A DNA stretch of 5,393 nucleotides from an uncultured Dysgonomonas sp. (GTDB taxonomy: Bacteria > Bacteroidota > Bacteroidia > Bacteroidales > Dysgonomonadaceae), in the NCBI GenBank assembly GCA_945292135.1, contig CALYRA010000131.1:1-5393 (forward strand), in the 5' to 3' direction. How positions within the stretch are numbered: the stretch's first letter is position 1; each line of letters opens with the position of its first letter. A program made the translations under genes and the position numbers. This document shows, piece by piece, positions 1 through 5,393 of the stretch. The notes beneath the pieces are model-generated. The model was not told where the DNA came from. It saw nothing but the letters and a program-made list of their open reading frames with translations, and made no database searches.

Positions 1-1331
1 CAATTCGCAAATTAGGATGTCAGAGTGGAGTAATGATAACAGCATCGCATAATCCGCCACAATATAATGGATATAAAGTTTATTGGGAAGATGGTGCGCA
101 AATAGTACCTCCTCACGATAAAAATATTATTGGAGAAGTAAATCGTGTTTCTGTAGAAGAAATCAAATTCAACGCTAATAAAAGTTTGATTGAACCATTA
201 AGTAAAGAAATGGATGATTTATTTATTAATGATTTGCAATCAATACTTCTTTCTCCCGATAGTATAAAAAGACATCACGACATACCGATAGTATATACTC
301 CATTACATGGAACGGGTATTACGATTATACCTAATGCTTTAGCTGCCGCAGGTTTTACAAATATTATAATCGTACCTGAACAAGCTATAGTCGATGGAGA
401 TTTCCCGACTGTAAAATCTCCAAACCCTGAAGAACCATCCGCAATGGCTATGGCAATGGCTAAAGGTGAAATGACAAATGCGGAGTTAGTATTTGCGACT
501 GACCCTGATGCGGATAGATTTGGTGCCGGTATTCGAAATGACAAAGGAAAACTTATCTTACTTAATGGTAATCAAACAATGCTCATGTTGGTGTATTATC
601 TGATTACTCGTCGAAAAGAATTAGGTCTATTGAAAAGTACGGATTATACCGTTCGAACTATTGTTTCCAGCACATTGACTCAAGTTATATCTGAAAAGAA
701 TGGGGTTGAAATGTTTGAATGCTATACCGGTTTCAAATGGATCGCTTCCGTAATGCGTGAACTTGAAGGTAAACGACAATATATTGGCGGTGGAGAAGAA
801 AGTTATGGTTTTCTTGCTGAAGATTTTGTTAGAGATAAAGACTCCGCTTCAGCAGCTATGTTGTTTGGCGAAATGGCTACGTGGGCTAAAGATAATGGAA
901 AAACCTTATATGAATTATTGCAAGATATTTATATAGAATATGGTTTTTCTAAGGAAAAGGGTATTTCTGTCGTTCGTGAAGGTCGTACCGGCGCAGAAGA
1001 AATCGAAGCTATGATGAAAAACTTCCGCGAAAACCCATTGAAAGAAATTGCAGGATCGAAAGTTATACTTATTAAAGACTTCTCAACCTTAAAAGCGCAA
1101 GATTTAAATCTTAATGAGACATTTACGCTAGAGATGCCGACGACATCTAATGTACTTCAATATTTCACGCAGGATAAAACAAAAGTATCAATTCGTCCGT
1201 CGGGAACAGAACCTAAAATTAAGTTCTATATAGAAGTGCATAGTAAACTTAATTCGCGTTCAGAATACGATGCCGTAGAATCTGAGGCCGATGCAAAAAT
1301 TAATTTAATACAAAAAACTTTGAATATCTGA
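1..1331 (+). CDS. Phosphoglucomutase/phosphomannomutase (alpha-D-phosphohexomutase), 5' end outside window
   Basis: This enzyme interconverts hexose 1-phosphate and 6-phosphate through a phosphoserine; it is cytosolic and feeds sugar-nucleotide synthesis. The reading frame is open from the window edge (IRKLGCQSGV precedes the first ATG at 33), so that ATG is internal and the gene begins upstream. About 442 residues are visible; long bacterial members have roughly 550-600, so the first 100-150 are probably missing. All four family signatures are present. The phosphoserine loop TASHNP has its serine codon at 45-47. The metal loop DPDADR lies at 501-518. The sugar-recognition loop GGGEESYGF lies near 786-812. 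The C-terminal phosphate-binding loop RPSGTEPKIKFY lies near 1194-1229. YTPLHGTG near 294-317 is also typical of the long bacterial type. No frameshift or missing key residue is seen. A strong terminator follows 23 bases after the stop. Family assignment is near certain; glucose versus mannose preference cannot be read from sequence, though the long type favours phosphoglucomutase. Confidence 0.95.
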   Translation, partial: IRKLGCQSGVMITASHNPPQYNGYKVYWEDGAQIVPPHDKNIIGEVNRVSVEEIKFNANKSLIEPLSKEMDDLFINDLQSILLSPDSIKRHHDIPIVYTPLHGTGITIIPNALAAAGFTNIIIVPEQAIVDGDFPTVKSPNPEEPSAMAMAMAKGEMTNAELVFATDPDADRFGAGIRNDKGKLILLNGNQTMLMLVYYLITRRKELGLLKSTDYTVRTIVSSTLTQVISEKNGVEMFECYTGFKWIASVMRELEGKRQYIGGGEESYGFLAEDFVRDKDSASAAMLFGEMATWAKDNGKTLYELLQDIYIEYGFSKEKGISVVREGRTGAEEIEAMMKNFRENPLKEIAGSKVILIKDFSTLKAQDLNLNETFTLEMPTTSNVLQYFTQDKTKVSIRPSGTEPKIKFYIEVHSKLNSRSEYDAVESEADAKINLIQKTLNI

Positions 1332-1354
1332 TTTTGATAAAATATTTTTGTCTG

Positions 1355-1386
1355 AAAGCAGTCTTAAAACAAGGCTGCTTTATTTT
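1355..1386 (+). terminator. Intrinsic terminator after the phosphohexomutase gene
   Basis: The arms 1355-1365 (AAAGCAGTCTT) and 1371-1381 (AAGGCTGCTTT) form an 11-bp stem with a single G-U pair and a five-base AAAAC loop. The 3' arm ends in a T-rich run (TTTATTTTATT). It begins 23 bases after the mutase stop codon and lies about 90 bases before rfbA, so it most likely separates two transcription units. Confidence 0.85.
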
Positions 1387-1436
1387 ATTACAAATATTAG
1401 TAATAAAATATATTTATTAATATGATAGTAAAACAT

Positions 1437-1444
1437 TATCTTTG
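1437..1444 (+). promoter_or_regulatory. Bacteroidetes-type -7 promoter element for rfbA
   Basis: TATCTTTG matches the Bacteroidetes -7 consensus TAnnTTTG at every fixed position. It lies in a non-coding gap between a terminator and rfbA. No clear TTTG -33 element is present; a weak TTTA at 1413-1416 sits 20 bases upstream. Transcription would start near 1450, giving a leader of about 23 bases before the rfbA ATG. That leader is A/T-rich with no Shine-Dalgarno sequence. Confidence 0.65.
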
Positions 1445-1473
1445 CTTTAATTAGGATAAATAACAAATAGCTC

Positions 1474-2340
1474 ATGAAAGGAATCATATTAGCCGGTGGT
1501 AGCGCTACACGTCTATACCCATTATCTAAAGCTATATCTAAACAAATTATGCCTGTTTACGATAAGCCCATGATATATTATCCATTATCAACTTTAATGT
1601 TGGCAGGTATACGAGAAATATTAATAATATCAACACCTAGAGATCTTCCCGTATTTAAAGAATTATTGGGTTTAGGTGATGAATTAGGCATGAAATTTGA
1701 ATATTTAGTTCAAGAAAAGCCAAATGGGTTGGCGCAAGCATTCGTCTTAGGAGAAAAATTCCTAAATGGCGAACCCGGATGTTTGATTTTAGGCGATAAC
1801 CTATTTTATGGACAGGGATTCTCTAAAATGTTACATGAAGCAGCTTCGTTAAAAAAAGGAGCGTGCATATTTGGTTATTATGTAAAAGACCCTCGCGCAT
1901 ATGGAGTTGTTGAGTTTAATGAAAACGGAAAAGTTATTTCATTGGAAGAGAAGCCCGAGAATCCGAAATCTAATTATGCCGTACCCGGATTATACTTCTA
2001 TGATGATAGAGTAGTAGAAAAGGCAAAAGCTTTAAAACCCTCTATTCGTGGCGAATACGAAATCACCGATCTAAATAAATCTTATCTGGAAGAAGACCTG
2101 TTATCTGTCAAATTATTTGGTAGAGGTTTTGCATGGCTGGATACTGGTAATTGCGATAGTTTACTTGAAGCCGGTAACTTTGTTGAAACTATTCAAAATA
2201 GACAAGGCTTCTACGTTTCTTGTATTGAGGAGATAGCTTGGCGAAACAAATGGATAAGTGATGAACAATTATATAAATTAGGAAAAAAAATGGATAAGAC
2301 CGCTTACGGTCAATATATTATAAGTCTAATACAAGAATAA
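1474..2340 (+). CDS. rfbA: Glucose-1-phosphate thymidylyltransferase (dTDP-glucose synthase)
   Basis: It catalyses dTTP + glucose-1-phosphate to dTDP-glucose + pyrophosphate, the first step to dTDP-L-rhamnose and other dTDP-deoxysugars, in the cytosol. The 288-residue length is that of the RmlA/RfbA family. The nucleotide-binding N-terminus reads [18 protein letters not shown] (residues 2-19), followed by the lysine-bearing [28 protein letters not shown] (80-89) contacts base and sugar. GDN with Asp108 and LDTG with Asp223 supply the two expected metal ligands. EEKP (158-161), VPGLYFYD (170-177) and GEYEITDLN (193-201) are further family signatures. The ATG at 1474 starts the conserved N-terminus directly, so the start is secure. 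It heads a tight operon, with rfbC following after 13 bases. The upstream mutase could supply its substrate. No anomaly is visible. Confidence 0.97.
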   Translation: MKGIILAGGSATRLYPLSKAISKQIMPVYDKPMIYYPLSTLMLAGIREILIISTPRDLPVFKELLGLGDELGMKFEYLVQEKPNGLAQAFVLGEKFLNGEPGCLILGDNLFYGQGFSKMLHEAASLKKGACIFGYYVKDPRAYGVVEFNENGKVISLEEKPENPKSNYAVPGLYFYDDRVVEKAKALKPSIRGEYEITDLNKSYLEEDLLSVKLFGRGFAWLDTGNCDSLLEAGNFVETIQNRQGFYVSCIEEIAWRNKWISDEQLYKLGKKMDKTAYGQYIISLIQE

Positions 2341-2353
2341 ATATTTAAAAGTT

Positions 2354-2902
2354 ATGTTATTTACGGAACAAAACATTAAAGGAGTTTGGGTAATAGAACC
2401 TAAAGTTTTCAATGACGCGAGAGGCTACTTTATGGAATCTTACAAAAAAGAATTATTCGAAAAACACATTGGAAAAACTACCTTTATACAAGATAACGAA
2501 TCCAGATCGACACATGGTGTACTTAGAGGATTACATTACCAAATAGGGGAACATTCGCAGGCAAAATTAGTAAGGGCATTGCAAGGTACAGTTTTAGATG
2601 TCGTTGTCGATCTAAGAAAATCCTCACCAACATTTGGTCAGCATATTGCAATCGAATTGTCCGATGAAAACAAAAAACAATTATTTGTACCTAGAGGATT
2701 TGCGCATGGGTTCTTAGTTCTGAGTGAAACAGCCATATTTTCCTATAAGGTAGATAATACATATTCTCCAGCCCATGAAGCATCTCTTTTATGGAGCGAT
2801 CCAAAACTAGGAATAGATTGGCGTATAAAAAATGAAGAACTGATTTTATCAGAAAAAGATAAATCCGGAAAAATATTAGATGAAGCAATCTTATTTGATT
2901 AA
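2354..2902 (+). CDS. rfbC: dTDP-4-dehydrorhamnose 3,5-epimerase
   Basis: This is a cytosolic cupin-fold epimerase that converts dTDP-4-keto-6-deoxy-D-glucose to dTDP-4-keto-L-rhamnose, normally as a homodimer. The 182-residue length is normal. Motifs run in family order: PKVFNDARGYFMESY (16-30), FIQDNESRSTHGVLRGLHYQ (44-63) with the presumed catalytic base His61, QAKLVRALQGTVLDVVVDLR (69-88), FVPRGFAHGFLVLS (111-124), and YKVDNTYSP (131-139) with the presumed catalytic Tyr131. LSEKD near the C-terminus has Asp169, the likely partner of the histidine. The gene lies 13 bases after rfbA and 6 before the GH25 gene, ending in tandem TAA TAA stops. In many Bacteroidetes rfbC is followed by rfbD and rfbB; here neither follows. 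The product could be a 3,5-epimerase for another dTDP-sugar, but close RmlC motif agreement makes the rhamnose pathway most likely. Confidence 0.95.
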   Translation: MLFTEQNIKGVWVIEPKVFNDARGYFMESYKKELFEKHIGKTTFIQDNESRSTHGVLRGLHYQIGEHSQAKLVRALQGTVLDVVVDLRKSSPTFGQHIAIELSDENKKQLFVPRGFAHGFLVLSETAIFSYKVDNTYSPAHEASLLWSDPKLGIDWRIKNEELILSEKDKSGKILDEAILFD

Positions 2903-2908
2903 TAAACA

Positions 2909-3688
2909 ATGGCGAAAAAGAAAAGAAAAAATAATAAAAAACGATCAAACAAGGAGGATATACGAACCAAAGGGATCGCATTGATTCTTTTTTTCATTGC
3001 ATTAATAGGTATAACGTCTTTTCTTTTATACAGAAAATATTATACAGAACCAAATAAATTTGAATCAGATAAATATTATATTCGAGGCATTGACGTCTCT
3101 CACCATAATCCTATCTTAGATTGGAATAATGTCGAAGCTCAAAATATAAGTTTTGCTTATATCAAAGCAACTGAAGGTAATACGCATAAAGATCGAAATT
3201 ATCTTTATAATTATGACTTAGCCAAAAATACAAAAGTCAAGATCGGTTCTTATCATTTCTACATATTCGGATTATCCGGTAAAGAACAAGCAAGTCATTT
3301 CTTAAATACGGCTAAATTTAATAGTGGGGATTTAATTCCCGCTATTGATATAGAACATTCAAAGGCAAACCCTTTCAGTACGGATTCTACATTTTTATCT
3401 TCCGTAAAAAAAGAATTACAAGTTTTGGAAAATACTTTGTATGAACATTTTGGAGTGCATCCCATTATTTATACTAATAAGGAATGTTATAGATTATATG
3501 TAAAAAACTTATTACCTGAAAATACTATTTGGATATGTGATTTACACAAAGAACCTTCCGATGATATTTCAAATTGGAAAATTTGGCAATTCTCTCATGA
3601 CGGAAAGATAAAGGGAATACCCGAAAATATAGATTTGAATTATTATAGATATTCTTTTGAACAATTCAGTGAATTATTATTACCTTGA
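2909..3688 (+). CDS. Membrane-anchored GH25 family lysozyme-like muramidase
   Basis: Glycoside hydrolase family 25 enzymes cleave the MurNAc-GlcNAc beta-1,4 bond of peptidoglycan. Of 259 residues, the first 21 are strongly basic (nine Lys/Arg in the first 15) and are followed by one hydrophobic helix (about 22-41). With no cleavage site evident, this looks like an uncleaved anchor with the catalytic domain in the periplasm. The GH25 barrel runs from RGIDVSHHNP (59-68, Asp62) through FAYIKATEG (82-90) and IGSYHFY (112-118). The signature acidic pair is in PAIDIEH (144-150: Asp147, Glu149). The sequence continues through PIIYTN (185-190), WKIWQFS (223-229) and GIPENIDLNYY (236-246, Asp242). These acidic residues match the GH25 active-site set by position. 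No LysM, SH3 or other wall-binding module is present. It lies 6 bases after rfbC, so it is probably co-transcribed. Family call is firm. Its role is unknown: wall remodelling, attack on other bacteria or passage of surface polymers are all possible. Confidence 0.9.
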   Translation: MAKKKRKNNKKRSNKEDIRTKGIALILFFIALIGITSFLLYRKYYTEPNKFESDKYYIRGIDVSHHNPILDWNNVEAQNISFAYIKATEGNTHKDRNYLYNYDLAKNTKVKIGSYHFYIFGLSGKEQASHFLNTAKFNSGDLIPAIDIEHSKANPFSTDSTFLSSVKKELQVLENTLYEHFGVHPIIYTNKECYRLYVKNLLPENTIWICDLHKEPSDDISNWKIWQFSHDGKIKGIPENIDLNYYRYSFEQFSELLLP

Positions 3689-3703
3689 GAATCTATAATC
3701 TTG

Positions 3704-3711
3704 TATATTTT
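3704..3711 (+). promoter_or_regulatory. Possible weak -7 element before the S41 lipoprotein gene
   Basis: TATATTTT matches TAnnTTTG except for the last base and lies in the 39-base gap between the GH25 and S41 genes. A TTG at 3685-3687 is 16 bases upstream. The predicted start near 3718 would leave only about 10 bases of leader. In such AT-rich sequence this could be chance, and readthrough from the rfb unit is equally possible because no terminator is visible in the gap. Confidence 0.25.
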
Positions 3712-3727
3712 CCTTATTTATTGAATT

Positions 3728-4753
3728 ATGAAATATAAACTATTAATATCAATATTTTTTTCATGTATATTACTAACGTCTTGTTTTGATGAAGATAATT
3801 ATACCAATACGAAAAGGGGAAACTTCGAAGCTTTGTGGAAGATATTGGATGAAAGATATTGTTTTTTTGAATACAAAAACGTTGATTGGCAAGAAGTCTA
3901 TGAACGTTATTCAACACGCATCAGCGAAGACATGAGCAATGATGATTTTTTTGATGTTATGGCTGAAATGTTGGCTGAATTAAAAGATGGTCATGTTAAC
4001 CTCACTTCGAAACATAATATGGCTCGTTATTGGGCATGGTTTGAAGATTATCCCTATAATTTTGATGCTAACTTATTGCAAAAATATTATCTCGGAAAAG
4101 GCACAGATTATAATATAGCCGGCGGATTGAAATACAAAATATTCGACGACAACATTGGTTATATTTATTATGAAAGTTTTGCTACTCCAATAAGCGAATC
4201 AATTTTGGACAATGTAATCAGCCGCTTGGCAAAGTGTGATGGAATAATCATAGATGTACGTAATAATGGAGGAGGAATATTAACATACAGCGAAATGCTA
4301 GCCTCACGTTTTTTTACAGAAAAAACATTAGTAGGATATATTCAGCACAAAACAGGAAAAGGACATAATAGTTTCTCTAAACCTTACGAAAGACACATTG
4401 ACCCTCCGTCAAACAGATGGAAATTTTATAATAAGGTTGTAGTCTTGACAAATCGTAAAAGTTATAGTTCAACAAATGATTTTGTAAATGCCATGACATA
4501 CGCTCCAAATGCTATAATTGTAGGAGATCGTACGGGAGGAGGCAGTGGTTTGCCATTTTCGTCCGAAATACCAAATGGGTGGTCTGTGCGTTTCTCAGCT
4601 TCTCCTATGTTAAATGCAAATATGCAACATACCGAGCTTGGAATAGACCCGGATATCAAGGTAGATATGCTTGAATCTGATGCAGCAAAAGGAATTGACA
4701 CTATTATAGAAACAGCTCGTCAGATTATTAAAAATACGAAAAAAGAACTTTAA
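3728..4753 (+). CDS. S41 family peptidase-like lipoprotein (tail-specific/tricorn-like core, no PDZ)
   Basis: The 341-residue product has a lipoprotein signal peptide: MKYK, a hydrophobic stretch, then lipobox LTSC with Cys19 as the lipidated residue. The mature N-terminus CFDEDN is acidic, resembling the Bacteroidetes lipoprotein surface-export signal, so outer-leaflet display is plausible. An N-terminal helical segment (about 33-95, including ELKDGHVNLTS at 84-94) leads into the S41 core without a recognisable PDZ domain. Core motifs are IGYIYYESF (143-151), DGIIIDVRNNGGG (171-183), KVVVLTNRKSYSSTNDFVNAM (236-256), IIVGDRTGGGSGLPFS (263-278) and IPNGWSVRFSAS (281-292). The nucleophile should be Ser247 by alignment of SYSSTND with the family's S-A-x-E region; Asn-Asp stands where many members have Glu. 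The last 25 residues are a charged helix. The substrate is unknown. It lies 39 bases after the GH25 gene and may share its transcript. Family assignment is firm; activity is inferred. Confidence 0.88.
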   Translation: MKYKLLISIFFSCILLTSCFDEDNYTNTKRGNFEALWKILDERYCFFEYKNVDWQEVYERYSTRISEDMSNDDFFDVMAEMLAELKDGHVNLTSKHNMARYWAWFEDYPYNFDANLLQKYYLGKGTDYNIAGGLKYKIFDDNIGYIYYESFATPISESILDNVISRLAKCDGIIIDVRNNGGGILTYSEMLASRFFTEKTLVGYIQHKTGKGHNSFSKPYERHIDPPSNRWKFYNKVVVLTNRKSYSSTNDFVNAMTYAPNAIIVGDRTGGGSGLPFSSEIPNGWSVRFSASPMLNANMQHTELGIDPDIKVDMLESDAAKGIDTIIETARQIIKNTKKEL

Positions 4754-4782
4754 AAAAACTCCCTTTAAATTTACCTTTTTCG

Positions 4783-4790
4783 TACCTTTA
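4783..4790 (+). promoter_or_regulatory. Probable -7 promoter element for the malic enzyme gene
   Basis: TACCTTTA matches the Bacteroidetes -7 consensus TAnnTTTG except for the final A, in the 64-base gap before the malic enzyme gene. No well-spaced TTTG -33 element is visible. The transcription start would fall near 4797, about 20 bases before the ATG and inside the inverted repeat listed separately. Confidence 0.45.
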
Positions 4791-4825
4791 TCATAGTTTA
4801 TTTAATAATACGAAACTATGGTAAA
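4787..4825. repeat. 13-bp inverted repeat spanning the malic enzyme start codon
   Basis: The left arm 4787-4799 (TTTATCATAGTTT) and right arm 4813-4825 (AAACTATGGTAAA) are inverted copies that agree at 12 of 13 positions. The one mismatch becomes a G-U pair in RNA. A 13-base spacer (4800-4812) separates them. The right arm contains the ATG (4818-4820), and the left arm begins inside the predicted -7 element. It could act as a DNA operator or as an RNA hairpin that hides the start codon. The repeat is seen directly; the function is inferred. Confidence 0.6.
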
Positions 4826-5393
4826 AGTAACTAAAGAATCGGCTTTACGCTATCATGCCGAAGATCCTCACGGCAAGATAGAAGTAATTCCGACTAAACC
4901 TCACAGTACTCAGACAGTTTTGGCTTTGGCTTATTCACCCGGCGTAGCAGAGCCTTGTTTAGAAATCGAAAAAGATCCCCGTAATGCATATAAATATACC
5001 ATAAAGGGTAATTTGGTAGCGGTCATTTCGAATGGATCCGCCGTTTTGGGATTGGGTAATATAGGGGCATTGGCTGGCAAACCGGTTATGGAAGGCAAAG
5101 GTCTTTTATTTAAAATATTTTCAGGTATAGACGTATTTGATATTGAAATAGATGAAGAAGATCCTGAAAAATTTATACAAACAGTTAAAGCCATAGCTCC
5201 TACATTTGGTGGAATTAATCTGGAAGATATAAAAGCTCCGGAGTGTTTTGAAATTGAAAGACGCCTTAAGGAAGAATTAGATATTCCGGTAATGCACGAT
5301 GACCAACATGGTACAGCTATTATATCATCGGCGGCATTATTGAATGCATTGTCTATCGCTGAAAAGAGAATAGAAGATGTCAAACTTGTCGTT
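4818..5393 (+). CDS. maeB: NAD(P)-dependent malic enzyme, 3' end outside window
   Basis: It catalyses oxidative decarboxylation of malate to pyruvate + CO2 with NAD(P)+ reduction, in the cytosol. The 192 visible residues cover the malic N-terminal domain and the beginning of the NAD-binding domain. Motifs in order are: [10 protein letters not shown] (19-28), [11 protein letters not shown] (37-47) with the presumed catalytic Tyr39, [37 protein letters not shown] (58-94) with the presumed catalytic Lys94, [12 protein letters not shown] (101-112), [18 protein letters not shown] (130-147), and HDDQHGTA (160-167). Metal ligands are expected at Glu136, Asp137 and Asp161 or Asp162. Close homologues in Bacteroidetes and Proteobacteria are about 760 residues with a C-terminal phosphotransacetylase-like domain; the window ends before that could be seen. 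The ATG at 4818 suits the family N-terminus. An inverted repeat covers it. TQTV (31-34) stands where TQRD is usual. Family is certain; the maeB-type symbol is inferred from motif style, and cofactor choice is not readable. Confidence 0.93.
   Translation, partial: MVKVTKESALRYHAEDPHGKIEVIPTKPHSTQTVLALAYSPGVAEPCLEIEKDPRNAYKYTIKGNLVAVISNGSAVLGLGNIGALAGKPVMEGKGLLFKIFSGIDVFDIEIDEEDPEKFIQTVKAIAPTFGGINLEDIKAPECFEIERRLKEELDIPVMHDDQHGTAIISSAALLNALSIAEKRIEDVKLVV

Noticed and set aside
275..544. Antisense open frame of 89 codons opposite the phosphohexomutase
   Set aside because: It lies opposite conserved mutase motifs, including the metal loop, and has no promoter or domain.
2909..2950. A-rich stretch at the start of the GH25 gene as a programmed slippage site
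   Set aside because: The longest A runs are six bases and are interrupted; the zero frame gives a complete, well-formed GH25 protein, so no frameshift is needed.
2952..2958. A perfect Shine-Dalgarno-like AGGAGG inside the GH25 gene
   Set aside because: No ATG, GTG or TTG in a useful reading frame lies 5-12 bases downstream, the codons simply encode Lys-Glu-Asp in the basic tail, and the other genes here do not use Shine-Dalgarno sites.
2691..2981. Antisense open frame of 96 codons across the rfbC/GH25 junction
   Set aside because: It overlaps conserved rfbC codons on the other strand, its product is a low-complexity mix rich in Phe and Leu from A-rich sense sequence, and it has no recognisable domain.
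1474..4753. The rfbA-rfbC-GH25-S41 block as a new defence, secretion or toxin system
   Set aside because: All four products belong to known envelope or sugar families; there is no immunity gene, toxin domain, nuclease, reverse transcriptase or repeat array. Gene proximity alone does not support a system.
4931..5383. Antisense open frame of 150 codons opposite malic enzyme
   Set aside because: The sense strand encodes an unmistakable malic enzyme throughout; the antisense product is Ser/Ile/Asn-rich with no family motif.

Overview
The window is AT-rich, densely packed and read entirely from the + strand. It looks like a chromosomal segment of a low-GC member of the Bacteroidales. Three things point there: the protein sequences are of Bacteroidetes type; start codons are preceded by A/T-rich leaders with no Shine-Dalgarno sequence; and the promoter-like sites resemble the Bacteroidetes -7 element TAnnTTTG. 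This placement comes from sequence character only, and genus cannot be given.

Layout: (1) 1-1331 is the 3' three-quarters or so of a phosphoglucomutase/phosphomannomutase gene, ending in a strong intrinsic terminator (1355-1386). (2) A new transcription unit starts at a clear -7 element (1437-1444). It holds rfbA (dTDP-glucose synthase, 1474-2340), rfbC (dTDP-4-keto-rhamnose 3,5-epimerase, 2354-2902) and a membrane-anchored GH25 lysozyme-like muramidase (2909-3688), with gaps of 13 and 6 bases. (3) After 39 bases comes a lipoprotein of the S41 (tail-specific/tricorn-like) peptidase family (3728-4753). It may be a readthrough member of the same unit or may use a weak promoter of its own. (4) From 4818 to the window edge is the N-terminal part of an NAD(P)-dependent malic enzyme, with its own promoter-like element and a 13-bp near-perfect inverted repeat that covers the start codon.

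How the genes fit together: a phosphoglucomutase can supply glucose-1-phosphate, the substrate of RfbA. RfbA makes dTDP-glucose, and RfbC acts two steps later on the way to dTDP-L-rhamnose (or a related dTDP-sugar) for surface polysaccharide. The intervening 4,6-dehydratase (RfbB) and the final reductase (RfbD) are not in the window. The GH25 enzyme and the S41 lipoprotein are envelope proteins, so the central block has a cell-surface theme. Malic enzyme belongs to central carbon metabolism and seems unrelated.

No mobile element, CRISPR array, tRNA, rRNA or phage gene was seen. No convincing undescribed system was found. The items most worth a second look are the inverted repeat over the malic enzyme start and the split rfb cluster that carries a muramidase in place of rfbD/rfbB.
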